Shown here in pieces: positions 44,030 through 56,353 of a DNA stretch of 64,000 nt (its first letter is position 1; the number at the start of each line of letters is the position of its first letter). Below the pieces are notes generated by a model, which was not told the origin of the DNA, made no database searches, and saw nothing but the letters and a program-made list of their open reading frames with translations. Location: contig JAMXBD010000368.1 of NCBI GenBank assembly GCA_024138025.1, positions 124,001 through 188,000 on the forward strand, given 5' to 3'. The DNA comes from Combretum micranthum (Eukaryota > Streptophyta > Magnoliopsida > Myrtales > Combretaceae). The translations under genes and the position numbers were made by a program.

Positions 44030-44345
44030 TAGAGGTTTAGACCAATTTGTAATGATAAGATTTGTGAAAAGATTACTTATCCTTTTTTTGTATGACCTTT
44101 TAACAGGTTCAGACTAGTTAAAAGAAGTCTGGATCAATTGGTGTGTAATAGATCAATGTTTCGTGCCTAGTAATCCGAACCAATTGATGTGGTCTAGACT
44201 ACCTGATGTCTCAAGAATCATAAAGCTCCTAGTGGTCTTGTTCATACAAAAAGAGTCCAGACCAAATAAAAGTCAAAATGTCTTGAAGAAATCAAACAAT
44301 AAAAAAGGTCTGGATCAATGAAGAGAAGTCCAGCGTAAGAAGAAT
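44030..44345. repeat. GTCTGGAC / CCAATTG motif array
   Basis: Variants of 'gtctggatcaattg', on both strands, recur: tttagaccaattt (44038), ttcagactag (44108), gtctggatcaattgg (44128), ccgaaccaattg (44176), gtctagac (44192), gtccagacc (44252) and gtctggatcaat (44306). There is no fixed period. It is an array of the same type as the GC-richer tracts elsewhere, probably part of an LTR. Confidence 0.4.
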
Positions 44346-45199
44346 AGAATAGTGTAATATAAGGATAACATAGATCTCTTCAAGAAGATAACGTAATGGT
44401 TATGTTTGCATTTCGATTCATGAGTGTTTAAGGTAATATAGAAAGGTATTGTACATTTTGGTATGGTTTTGGGGCCAAAAACATGTATATGGTAGTGTTT
44501 AAAGTAATGTTGGGCTTAAAAATATAGCAAATTGATGAAAATAATGTTTTTCCAAAAGTACATGACTAGAACATGAATCTGTGTTTTGAGTCATGTATCT
44601 CTATGTTATAATAGCATTTTTCTAAAAATACATAGCCAATTCATGAGCTCGTGTACTAGGTCTCATTTCTCTCTGTGTTTTCAATGGAAAAAGAACTGGG
44701 TAAGAACACGACATATACTCGACTCTAGGTTCCTAGTCATTTTCCTCTCAATAACTTCAAAGTTATACCTGGAAAATAACACAAGGAAAACATAAAGCTG
44801 TGTATCCTCCATACACCCCTTGTTTTGCCTATTTACCTCCCCTTAGACTTCCTTATGACTTGAATTTCTTTGCATAAGTAATACGCAACTTTAAATCCAC
44901 TTGTTCACTAGTTTATACATGTTATAATGCCCTAAAAACTATCTATTTCTTGCCTAAAAATTACTAGGGATCATTTATCTCTCCCGTTTAGGGATTAAAG
45001 AATATTTTGAGAATGTAAATGATCGGGGGCAAGGATGAATATATAATAGGATTATAACAAGAGTGAATTCGATGCATAGAAGTCTCTAAGTGGTTTATTT
45101 GAGTGTAATGCAAGTAGTGGATACTAGTCTTTAGAACAGAATGAATTCTAGATATCTTTATTACCTTATTGATGGTTGTGTTTGTTGGGATAGTTTACT

Positions 45200-46350
45200 A
45201 ACTTAACTAATCATATAACTAGCATAAACTTGCTAGTTGTGTGTGCTTAGTTATGGTTGGACCAACAATAATGGTGATGTCAACACAACACCATGATGAT
45301 CCTTATGTGATGTTGTTCCCACAAAGAGTGTCACTTGGAAAGGATTATAAGTAGATTTAACATTATACTCTTGGATTCTTGGATGGTGGGGGATACCCAA
45401 CATTGTCTAGGATACTGAGTTATCCTTTTGTTGATTGTTGAACTTAAAGCAAAGATAATAAAAATTGGTTGATTGGTGCTATTGCAGTATTGATTCCATT
45501 GGTAGAGTTTAGGCCCTACAATATGAAAACCGGCTAATGATGCACCGAGGAGTTATTCAGTGCAGCTACTCCGATACTTAAGTTAGTATTAGGTCACCTT
45601 AAAGAACACAAAAGGATATTCTAGTTGAGTGTATAATAATCAAATTACTCGTACTTGGTGGAGGAAAGGACTACTTATAGTTGTTGTCATACTAGAATGG
45701 GATTCAAGAATCTTTTCTATTAGGGTAGACCTTAGATCGGTAGCTAACTAAGCCTTGATATGGGGAAACCGTCTCGATCATAAGGTGAAGGAGAGAGGGT
45801 AAAGGTCTCCACTTAGGAGTTACAACCTAACGAGAGGAGGTTGAGGTCGAGGTCTGTACTAGATTGAACTCATCGGGAGGTTAGGAGTTGAGGTCCTGGT
45901 CGAGGTTGACTCCTTGTGGCTAGTCAAACTTATGGGCTTCTAGACTCTTTGTAGTCCCTTTAGACCAAGCAAAACTTATGGTAGGTGCTTATGCTCTATT
46001 ATTTACCATCAATAGCTGCATTAGTTAAATATGTGTGCATGTGATTGATCCACGTTTGTTCATATGCTTGACCTTTTGGTGGTGCCAACTAGGCTCCAGC
46101 CCACTCATTTCTCTTTTATAAGTTCAGGTAGCATTCCTCATATGTTTGATCTCTCTCGGTATGGCATGATTATGGATTTTGAGGGTGACACTAGTAATGA
46201 TGACTACCAACTGGTGGATAGAGTAGATGTTTACATAGAAATAGGGCTCTTCACTTAAGTTACTTGTCACGGTTGTGTGATATATGTGTTACATTAGCTT
46301 GTGAGTTGGTTTCAGTAAGACCCTCTTATGCCTAGCTATAGTTATTTATG
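45200..46350 (-). repeat. Dispersed repeat family 3, - strand copy
   Basis: It matches the reverse complement of 4255-4770 at both ends (45270-45430 and 46090-46210). No real coding sequence: the 64-codon frame at 46064 and the - strand frame at 4255 are shadows of the same repeat. Confidence 0.5.
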
Positions 46351-46359
46351 TTTGTAATG

Positions 46360-48780
46360 GACTTTTTTTGGGTCATCTCTTAGTGTTGTTAATGATAGTG
46401 TGGATCTTAGTGAAATACCATAGCTTTTCAACAAGTCAAATTAAGAAAGTAATATTGATTAACATGAAAATATGAGTAAATTTGAACCTTAAGTTATATT
46501 TGAGTAATTAATCACAAGTTAAATAATTTAGCTAATTAAACAAATGTTAAATTCTAAATTATAATTAATTTATATAAAAATTAAATTGAACCGGTAAAAA
46601 AAAGCAATGACGTTGTTTTAATTAATGATGAAGTATTCTTACAAATATATAAGTAACTAGACAAATGTCATCACCTCTAAAAAATTCTAAGTAAGTACCT
46701 AATTTACTTCTACTCCATATTCTTTACTTTCCAAAAGTAACTAAAGATAGATCTGACTTGGTAATTGAATTAAATAATTTAAATAATTGAACTGGGTAAT
46801 GTAGTAAACTAACATAATAGAGTAATAATTGAATTTAATTAGAAAGTAGGTTAAATCAATTATTAATCATTATCCAAAATAATCTATATATCATTGATTC
46901 CCAAAATGAATCAATTCTTAATTACAAATTTCCAAACATTACTTTCCTTAATTAACCCACGTGCAAACTCATCAATTCATGTCACTTGATATTCATTTTC
47001 CATAATTAATACACATACCTAATGGATCTAGAGTCATCATAAAATCATCACGAAATCACATCAAATCTCTTATAATCTTATGCATTAGATATTATAGAAT
47101 CAATAGAAATCTACAACAAATCTTTCTTCTCATACATACACACCAAATCTTCTCAAATCATACCACAAGATATATCAAATCTTTTCTATCACCTATATGC
47201 ATAAAATCCTCTCGCCTATACACACTACATCATCTATGATCATCCCACATCACAATAAAAGATTTTCGCTCTTCCTTATTTTATTTTCACTAAAAATCAA
47301 ATCCCATAAACACACATTCCATTTGCTAACTTTCATCACAATATATAATATATATATATTTATAATCTCCTTTTTGAACTCCAAAAGCTCATAAAACAAT
47401 TCTCTCCATTCAAGCATCAATTAGGCAAAGTATTGCCTAACACTTATACCTATTTTTATTCCTATGTTAATACCCAATCTAAGCTCTAATTCAATTCTAA
47501 TTTGTTAGGTAAAAAATGAAGTCAAGTGTAGATTTAACTTGGAGTTCAGGGTAAGAACCTTCAAAAAATTACTTGAAGTAGTAGTCTGGAATTTAGGAGT
47601 GAATTTGCAAAATTTTTGCATCTCAGTAAGTTTTTTTCACTTGATTTGATGTTTCAAGTTGTTCATTGAATTTGATATTGATATACACTGGAAATTATAC
47701 TTATTCTACTTTGATTTGATGAATTGTTATAATTTTATTTAATAAGATTTCGCCAATATACTTGTATATTTTGAGTTAATTTGATAAATTATACATTAAA
47801 CATGTTATGATCCTGGATCTAAAATTAAAGGATGATTTATTTTTATTTTACAAAATATTGAGAGTTTTTAATTTCATAAATATACATATATGCGTTATTT
47901 TGATTTAAATTGTTGATTCATGTGAAAATTATGTTGAAACTTATGTAATATTTTTAAATTTGTATACTAATGATCATAGAAACATTTATGCATACTGCAT
48001 TACCTAAATTTTCTCAAAATTGATAAATTATTATTTACACAAATTAATTATAAATTTATAATTTTTTATATGTCTATTTTTGAATTATTGAAATTGATAG
48101 AATTTAAAGTTAATGTGCAAGAAGTGATCATGTATTTGCGGATAGTGATTTGATGTGAAAAGCTAAATTAAAGTGATGATAAATATGTATTTAGGAATTG
48201 TATTTTGATGTGAAAACCTAAATTAAAGTGATAATATATATATATACATACTTTTGAATTCTTATATGATTTGATGATATTTAATCGTAGATTCAATTCA
48301 GGTAATAATGTGACTATGTATTGAATCTATAGTTGAATTAAATATGAACTTAATAAAATAATTATGATTTGAATATATTTGATATATTCATCATTAAAAA
48401 TATAAATTCTAAGTTGAGGAATTAAATAATATAATATAAAAAGTTAAATTATAATTAATAGGTATACATATAGGACTACAAAATACACTTTCTCTATCAG
48501 TTAAGCCTATTAGCTTAAAACCTACACCAATTATCTAAAATCTTCATATTAGACTCAATCATTGTTATCTAAGTTCAAGTTTACCTAAATAATAAGTGAT
48601 AAGTCTTAATGGATTTAAATAGAGATTAAGGTCTTACATCATATATGATTTTATGTTAGTTATTAGTCAAATACAACTGGATGATTGAACTTTGTTGTTT
48701 AAATCTTATATGAGATAATTTTCTTTGAACATATACCTTTTCATGATCGTGTCAATCTTCTAACCTATTTCAAAATAATG
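46360..48780. other. AT-rich non-coding DNA
   Basis: No gene or defined repeat is visible. A pyrimidine/A-rich stretch at 47100-47400 yields only low-complexity frames. Confidence 0.4.
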
Positions 48781-48789
48781 CTATTTTAA

Positions 48790-49350
48790 AGATGACCTAA
48801 TAATTGAGTGTATTATTTGTGCATATGTCATTTAATCTGAGTTGAGAAGCGACAATCTTACTAGGTTATGCATCACAATAGTTAGGCACTTAGGCCACTC
48901 TTATTTCTATTATTGATATCTATGGTGGCTCGGTAGGTACTAATAAGGCAAACTATATCGGAATAACATCCCTTTGCGTTCAGTGAGGAGCAATATATGT
49001 AGTTCACTATTATGGGTATCGATTGAGTTGGCACATAACTATGGACTGAAATAAATGGAGATGCATAATGACCTTGAACCATAGATGAGGCTATTAAATA
49101 GAATGTTTTTGTAGGAGGTTAAGATATCCAGCCTGCCTTAATCAACCCCTTAAATAATTACTACTACTCAAGGCCTCTAGATTCTCATGGCTTGCTGTCC
49201 GAAGTGCAAGTGCTCCTGTGTTGTTTGAATTGCTTTAATTAATAACTATAAACTGATGGGTGTTGCATTGCATATAGTTGAGGTGCATGTGTCATATCAC
49301 ATATGTTTATGTTGTTGTATAATAGGCTTCAACTCACTTCTTTATTCTTT
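48790..49350 (-). repeat. Dispersed repeat family 1, copy D
   Basis: Its reverse complement reads 'gtggcctaagtgcctaactattgtg..gattgtcgcttctcaa', matching copies A-C in the same order. The segment upstream in that orientation contains 'tcagtccata' and 'cctaccgagcca', as in copy B. Confidence 0.55.
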
Positions 49351-49699
49351 TCAAGTTTTAAAGATGATTTGATATGATTAATATGATTACATGGACTGTG
49401 ATTTAAATATTAGAGAGAGACTGAATGAGTTGGATGCTTAACATGAGGAATATTATAATTTTGATTTTCTAAGACTTTGATATTGTGTTGTAAAGTTTAA
49501 GGGACTACTTTTGATGGCTGTAGATGTATAGTTTCATTAGATACTGTTAAACTTGTATGTTCAATGTAGATTTTGATCAGACAATATAATGTACAATTAA
49601 CTATTCAATTATTGTAAATTACACTTATTTAGTCAAGTTTATATATGTGCATGTTATGTGTTTTGCGGAGTGTTTGTAGGTTTTTTAATAGGAACAATA

Positions 49700-49930
49700 T
49701 TGGTCGAGTGCAAGACAAGTAAAGTGTTTAAGGCACGATAAAGTCCAAGCAAAAGCTCCACAAGTTCAAAAATATGTTGAATCAGTGGTCAAGGGCTAAA
49801 TGAGTTAAGTGTTCAAGGCATGACAAGTTCATGTCTGAAGCGCAACTAGTTAAAGAGATGAATAGAGTTATTGCGATCACGTCGAGAGCACGACATGCTA
49901 AAAAGTAACGGCACGACCAGCTCTAAACTA
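49700..49930 (-). repeat. GCACGAC motif array
   Basis: 'ggcacgataaa', 'ggcatgacaag', 'agcacgacatgc' and 'ggcacgaccagc' recur within 200 bases, with 'caag..aagt' linkers. It lies just beyond copy D, in the place where copies B and C carry their own arrays. Confidence 0.45.
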
Positions 49931-50557
49931 AAACTCGACAAAGCTAAAAATAACGCAGTGTTGGTTGTGAATTAATTTGCAAATTAAAAGAAGAGAGAAA
50001 TACACTCTAATGCTCTGCTCTTATTTGCTACACATCTAAGAGCATTTAGAGAGAGAGAGGAAATATTTTATTTCCTGAAATGTTGTACTTGCTCATCTTG
50101 AGCAAATTTCTAAGATAAATAAAATCGGTGGTGAAGGCATCGATTGAGGTATTGGTAGACCGTGGAGAGTAGAAGAAGGCCAAACTCCACATTAAAATTA
50201 GCTTGATTTTCTCTATCCTTATCTCTTTTAACTTAAGCATTATATATGTTGATTGTTTGTCCGCTACAAATTATATTGATTTTTTATCTATTAAATTAAA
50301 ATTAATTATTTGGGCTTTTAGGTCTCATACTCAATTCATGCCCCATGCTTTTTTAGATATTAATATTTATATAATTTAAATAATGATTTTTTAAATCTAA
50401 AATTAGTTAGAATCCTACTTAGTTAATTGTAACATTTGCATATAATACTTAAGTGTTATATATGGCGAAACTATTGACACTCTAGACCTTATTTAGGCCA
50501 TGAAACTTAGTTTGTTGGTTATGAATATGTTTAAAACCTAACATTTCTTAAAGTATC

Positions 50558-50591
50558 CATATATGTATGTGTGCGCGCGTACACACGCATG
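50558..50591. repeat. 34-bp perfect alternating purine-pyrimidine tract
   Basis: From c50558 to g50591, pyrimidine and purine alternate at every step, including the GC core gtgcgcgcgt. Such sequences can adopt left-handed (Z) DNA under superhelical stress. Confidence 0.8.
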
Positions 50592-50599
50592 AAACGGAG

Positions 50600-51587
50600 A
50601 CAAGAATGGTATTTAATTGTAGATGTTAGTAAGCTCTGAGCCTTAGCATGATTACTCCTAAGGATAGACATGTGGCAAGCTATAGATAAGCCTACATTTA
50701 AGGCATTGCAATAGTATTACACTACACTTATCAAACTACATTCACACATTACAACATTGCGGTACACTTATATCCATATGAAAAAAGAAGAAATTGAAAT
50801 TGTTTCATAAATACATAATGTCACATATATAAAAAATATAAAGAAAACCAAAATTCTAAAATGTATGAAAAAATCAACATTTATTTAAAAAAGTCAACGT
50901 TATCTAAATAGGAAGATAAAACTTGTTAATGAAATTACGTAAATTACAACTTGTAGAAAAGGTTAAACAAATAAAACAAGAGTTGATGGTGATAAGACGA
51001 ACTCCAAAATATAATTGAAGGGAGAATGAGATTAGAAGAACTCTTAAATATGTGAGTGCATTTGAAAAGAAAACTCTTTTAAATGAGAAGGAGAATATCA
51101 ATATGTGCATAACGAAGACATAAAGAGAAATATGTATGAAAGATACGATATATGAAGAAAGTATATATTTTTTCATCAGCAAATAAATGTCGAAGCTAAG
51201 CTAAACGATTCAACAAAATAAAGAAGTAAGTAAATAAATAAATGCTATACTGGTTTCAAACAAACAAAAAAGGTTAATAATAATACTGAACCAATTTCCA
51301 TGAAATCTAGCAATAATATGTGAGATGAACCAACCATGTGATTTGATACATATTTATTTTATTTATAATTTTTTTCTTAATAATTACAAGTGTGAAAGAA
51401 TTCAAATTCGACACATTCAAGTGAGGTCACTAATACTAGCACAAACAAGTGGCCATCAAAATTTTCTCTAATTTCGGTTTTCCTTGTACGCATAAACACA
51501 CTTTAGTTTCCTTCCTTCTTTCTTTCTTTTTTTTTTTTCTCGAAACACTTATTTAATTATTTGTTATTTATACCGATGATAAGAACA
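50600..51587. other. AT-rich non-coding DNA
   Basis: No gene is visible. A TTCC/T-rich run lies at about 51505-51540, next to the left end of the gypsy element. Confidence 0.45.
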
Positions 51588-52014
51588 TGACGCAACGTGA
51601 AAGCATAAAACAAAAATCAACTCATCGGATGATTTCTAAAACACACATAAACGATTGAAAACATGTAATCTCCAAGAGAAATTCTTTCAATTGTATTTGA
51701 AAAGTATATAAAGTATGAGTTGTCTTAACCAAAACCCTAAAAGGCTATTTATGGTCTCAATAGAAATGAAAATAAAATACAAACAAATTAAAATCGGGTG
51801 GATTCATCAGTACCTCAAAGCTAATAGCTTTTAGCACTATACGCTGGCGTCTTTGATTCTACGTCGGTGGCCTATAATGTACGCTAGTCTTGCACGAGTG
51901 GCTTTAGAGCCAGCTTTAGATTTTCATTGCTCTTCACTTTAATTCTAGGCCAGCAATACGTCGGCAGCTTTCCAATCAATGCCAGTGGCCTAAGTTTTAA
52001 AGGTCGGTAGCCTT
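51588..52014 (-). repeat. 3' LTR of Ty3/gypsy element (left end)
   Basis: The outer edge begins TGACGCAACGTGAAAGC on the + strand and matches TGACACGGTATGAAAGC at 56354. The two LTRs align over about 420 bases ('ccctaaaaggctatttat', 'ttttcattgctct'). It ends in a GC-richer tract (51835-52014) with 'tacgtcggtggcc', 'gccagtggcctaag' and 'gtcggtagcctt'. The inner border has been altered: it joins integrase sequence directly, with no polypurine tract. Confidence 0.75.
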
Positions 52015-52870
52015 AGGCTGTAACTTGCCATAAGGACAATACTTTTTGGGCTGTAACTTGCCATACCTGCCCAATTGAAACCGTTCTTTTTTAGAGAAAA
52101 ACAATCACATGATCCCCCACTTAAAATAAACGCTTCTTTTTCATGCTTGTCTACAACTTTCTTATGTTTTGCATTGGTCTTCTCAATCCATTCCTTGACT
52201 TCAACTGTGATACCCTGACAATTCTCAGCCATATTCTTTGCAGCTTGACTGAAGTCAACTCCCTTGGGTAGCTTAACCAAGTCTAAAGCATGTTGTGGTG
52301 TCTTAGTATAGACTATAGAAAAAAGGAGATTTTCCTATGGTTCTATGAACATAATTGTTGTAAGTGAAATTGACTTGAGCTAAAGCTTGATCTCACTATC
52401 CTAGCTTCTCACCACATATACTTCTGATTAGATTGCTAAGATATTTGTTAATCACCTCTGTTTGCCTATCTATTTGAGGGTGAGTCGTGTTACTAAAGTT
52501 CAACGATGAGTCAAACATAAACCAAAGCGTCTTCTAGAAGTAGCTAAGAAATTTACTATCCCTGTCTGATGTGATGGACTTAGGAACTCCATGTAATCGC
52601 ACGACTTCCCTAAAAAATAGCCTGGCAAGAGCATGGGCATCAGCAGTCTTCCTATGAGGAATAAAGTGAGCCATCTTAGAGAATTGTCAACTACAACAAA
52701 CACAGAGTCAACACCTCATTGGGTACGAGGCAAACCTAGGACAAAGTCCATGGATAGGTCCTCCCTTATATTCTTAAGTACTGGTAATAGTGTATATGAC
52801 TTAATATTGTAGGATTGCCCCTTAGGTGTCTGACAAATTTAACATCTCTACATAATCTTACTAACATCCC
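51990..52870 (-). pseudogene. Integrase remnant of the gypsy element
   Basis: Integrase would insert element DNA into the host genome. Read from 52870 down, the catalytic-core start Ser-Met-Asp-Phe-Val (about 52755) and the Thr-Ser-Asp-Arg-Asp-Ser region (about 52560) are visible in different frames. Stops and shifts lie between them, one of them TGA where the family has an Arg codon. The C-terminal part (52280-51990) contains a Lys-His-...-Lys-Glu stretch and then runs into the LTR, with a 17-bp direct repeat at the junction (52016-52032 and 52049-52065). Confidence 0.7.
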
Positions 52871-52873
52871 TCC

Positions 52874-53660
52874 TCAACCGAAGCTAATAGTATCATCAGC
52901 TACTACAACAATCATCTTATCACGATCCAAATGTCCTACTAATCCTCCCTTATCTAGGTTTTTAATCAATTTCTCCCTTAAAGAAGACATAGGAATACAT
53001 AATTGGTTCCCTTTCATTAAGTATCCCTCCAGAATGTGATAATCACTGCAAGGTTCATGTGTAATGCACTTCCCCCATATATCCTTAAAATTAACATCAT
53101 TCTCATACATTTCCTTCAATTGCTCAAACCCCACAACTTTAATGCTCATAGTGACTAACAAATCAGCTCTCCTGCTCAAAGCATCGGCTACCTTATTTTG
53201 TACCCCAGATTTATGCATCAGTTTAAAAGGAAATCTTTTCAAAAACTACATCCACTTATCATGTCTATCTTTACTAATTCTTGTCTGATTACTCAGATGC
53301 TTTAAATCTCCATAGTCATAGTACAAAACAAATTCCTTCTCTATTAAATAATGCTCCCAATTTCTCAATGCCCTTACCACATAGCAGAATTGTTTATCAA
53401 AAGTTGACTAGCTCCTTCTGTCATTACACAACTTCTCACTATAGCAAGCTATTGGCCTTTTCTCTTGGGATAGTACACCCCTAATTCCGACTCCACTAAC
53501 ATCACACTCAACTTCAAATAGTTTATCAATATCAGAGAGTGCTAACACAAGAGCATTACATAATTTTTCTTTAAACACAGAAAAACTAGTCTCAGCCTCT
53601 TCTCCTTAGTGAAACTTTCCCTTCTTCAAACACTCAATTTATGGAACTGCAATAATGCTG
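52874..53660 (-). pseudogene. RNase H and integrase zinc-binding remnant
   Basis: The segment 53242-52874 reads through the end of RNase H (Ala-Asp-Ala-Leu-Ser-Arg-Arg, a strongly conserved plant gypsy motif) into the linker and the His-rich start of the integrase zinc finger (Gly-His-Leu-x-Arg-Asp-Lys). The RNase H core upstream (53250-53660) is broken by several stops. No active-site set can be assembled. Confidence 0.65.
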
Positions 53661-53674
53661 AAGTGCCTGATTAA

Positions 53675-54613
53675 TTACCTGTAAAAACTAGCTAATCCAA
53701 GAAAACTCCTCAACTTAGTCACAGATTTAGGAGTAGGCCATTCTCTGATAGCCCTCACCTTCTCATCATCAATAATAATACCCTCACTACTAACTACAAA
53801 ACCTAGAAATAGCAATCTTTTGGACATGAAAATGCATTTCTTTATATTAACATATAATTTATTTTCTTTTAGCATAGCCAAAACACTTCTCAAATGATCT
53901 ATATGCTCATCTTCAGACCTACTATATATTAATATATTGTTAAAGTAGACTACCACAAATTTACTAATGAAGGGTTTTAATACTCGGTTCATAACACACA
54001 TAAAAGTACTAGGCGCATTGCTGAGACCAAAAGGCATCGTAAGCCACTCATATAACCCCTCATTTCTCTTGAATGTGATCTTCTACTCATCTCCAGGTTT
54101 GATTTTGATTTGGTGATATCCACTCCTTAGGTTAACCTCAAAAAATACAATATCCCCACTCAATCTATCTAACATATCTTTTAGAAAAGGTATTAAGAAT
54201 TTGTATCCAATGGTAATCTTGTTGATAGCTTTGCTATCAACATACATCCTCCAGCTACCATCCTTCCTAGAAGTTACTAAGGCAGGTACAACACGTGGAC
54301 TCATACTATCTCTGATGAAACCCTTTTGCAATAGCTCCTGAGCCTTCTCATGTAAGATCTCAGTCTCCTTGGGACTTATCCTATAATGTGGCAAATTTGG
54401 CACACTTGCCCTAGGCACCAAATCAATATGGTGCTGAATATCTCTCAAAGGTGGTAATCCCTCTAGCAAATCATCTGACAGCACATCTTTGAATTCTTCC
54501 AACACCTCTTTCACATTCTCTAGAACTCCACTACTGACATCCTCTTCTATTGTCATGATATTCTTCACTATAAGTGCATGTACAACTCTAGACTCCTTCA
54601 TATCCTCTTCCAT
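53675..54613 (-). pseudogene. Reverse transcriptase remnant, catalytic Asp pair changed
   Basis: The two frames 54613-54083 and 54037-53675 form one reverse transcriptase, separated by a TAG where the family has Trp. Visible in order are the Asp-Gly-Ser-Trp-Arg-Met and Ala-Ile-Asn-Lys-Ile-Thr motifs, Met-Pro-Phe-Gly-Leu-Ser-Asn-Ala-Pro, and the active-site box. The box reads Tyr-Phe-Asn-Asn where catalysis needs Tyr-x-Asp-Asp, so both metal-binding aspartates are lost. It then continues Phe-Leu-Gly-Phe-Val and Leu-Arg-Ser-Phe-Leu-Gly-Leu. Confidence 0.85.
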
Positions 54614-54639
54614 CTCTTTCTTTGAATATGTACTTTAGC

Positions 54640-55190
54640 CTCCTTTCTCCAGCCTGTAAACATTTTCCTTAACCACATGCTAAGCATCCATATCATATTG
54701 CAAGGGTCTTCTAAATAGCAAGTGACAGGCATTCATGTCTACAATGTCACAGTAGACATCATCTTTGTATCTGCCAATGGAAAACGATACTCTACATCTC
54801 TCCTTCACCTCAATTTGATTAGAAGACTTAATCCACCTATAATGTAAGGATTTGGATGTTTTTCTATTAGCAATTGCAACTGATTAACAACTTCTCACCC
54901 AATGATATTCTCATAACTCCTACTTTCAACAATCAAATCATATACTTTGTCCCTAATAGTACGTCTAGTACGAAACAGCTAGTGTTGCTGAGTGTTCTCT
55001 TCTTGCTTGGTGTTAACATCAGTTTTATGATAACATAGGTCTATTCAACATCTACATCACCTTCATCAGAATAATCTTCATCTCCATTAGGTTCACAATA
55101 AACCTTTTCTCCTTCATCACGCTCTATAATATTTATAGTTTTCTATTTTGACACTCATTAGACCTATGCCCAAGTTGATTGTAATGATAG
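54640..55190 (-). pseudogene. Gag zinc knuckle and protease remnant
   Basis: At about 55150-55195 the CCHC knuckle reads Cys-Tyr-His-Tyr..Gly-His..Cys, with a Tyr in place of the second Cys. Further on (about 54900) the retropepsin active-site region reads Val-Glu-Ser-Arg-Ser where an Asp-Ser/Thr-Gly triad is needed. Several stops interrupt the frame. Confidence 0.6.
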
Positions 55191-55194
55191 CACA

Positions 55195-56225
55195 TACCCA
55201 GGATAGGTTTGGCATATGGACTATTCTACTTCTGGGGTTATCTGGCCTCTATGGGCTTCTTACAAACTGCTTTATTGGTCTTTTCTCAACACCTTCACTA
55301 GGTTTTTCCACTACACCTTTATTTTTTTCATATATCGCCTTACTACTGCTAGTACCCTCAACTCCAAACCCCTATCTGCCTCCTACAAATTTGGTGCTCT
55401 ATTCCTACAACATCAATTCACCCTTAACGGCCTTATTCTTGGCTTTATTCAGATTTCTCAAAACATTGACTCTAATCCTATCTCTGATCTGCAATTTCAA
55501 GCCATCCACATATCTTGCTACCTGTTGGCCTTCGCTTTCTAAAAGATCATTACATTCAGCAAGTCTCATAAATTCAGCAGTATAATCATGTACTGAACGT
55601 GTTCCTTATCGACATCGCTGGTATTGTCGAAAAAGGATCTACTCATAATAAAGTGGCAAGAAGTCTCTTTTTAACAGTTGTTTCATATGGAATCACGTCT
55701 ATATAGGCTATCTAACTTTCCTCTATCTTCTATTCTATAACCTCTCCCACCATGCATAGGCTCCTCCCTTCAACCTACTAGCAACCAACCTCACTCTATA
55801 CTACTCCAGAATCTCCATACAATCAAAGAAATGATCTACCTCTCAACCAACCAATCCAAAAACTCCTTAATATTGAGGCTACCATTGAAACAGGCGATAT
55901 CTACCTCCATGTGAAAATCATCACCATCACCCTAGTCATAACCATGATAATCCCTTCAATACCTACCTCCTCCTTCACCGCCACGTCTTCATGGTTGTCT
56001 CTCTTCATACCAAATTTCATCCTCTTCTATGGATTCTTCATTAGAAATTTGTGCCCATCGAGCGATAGGTCGATTGATTAGACCACCATAAGCATCCCTT
56101 GCCCTAATTCATCTTCTACCAATATCCCTGTCTCTATTGGTATCTACCGCCATTGCATTGAAATACACGATCAAATCCTCAACAAACTGCTTTACTCGTC
56201 AGATTTTTTGATCCATGGCATCAAT
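55195..56225 (-). pseudogene. Gag remnant of the gypsy element
   Basis: On the - strand this begins near 56222 with an Asp-Ala-Met-Asp-Gln-Lys stretch, then an Arg/Gly-rich region (56100-55940). A capsid-like part with Phe-Leu-Asp-Trp-Leu and Ala-x-x-Trp-Trp-Glu follows (55870-55740), then the Leu-x-x-Asp-x-x-Arg-containing C-terminal half. Stop codons are frequent. The + strand frames at 55148-55585 and 55216-55542 are shadows of this region. Confidence 0.6.
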
Positions 56226-56353
56226 TAACACCTTGGAACCATCTATTCAGTTCCTTGGATTCCCACATCTAATCACCATCAAGACCGCGACGGCCGTCAA
56301 CACTATCATTGGTCACCATCTTCACAGGAACTCACCTTGCTCTAATACCAATC

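Noticed and set aside
46064..46258. 64-codon ORF with a similar peptide on the - strand at 4255-4470
   Set aside because: The likeness between the two peptides comes from the DNA repeat they share. Length, composition and lack of a start or promoter do not support a gene.
55148..55585. 145-codon and overlapping 108-codon + strand ORFs
   Set aside because: They are antisense shadows of the gypsy gag region, which reads correctly on the - strand.
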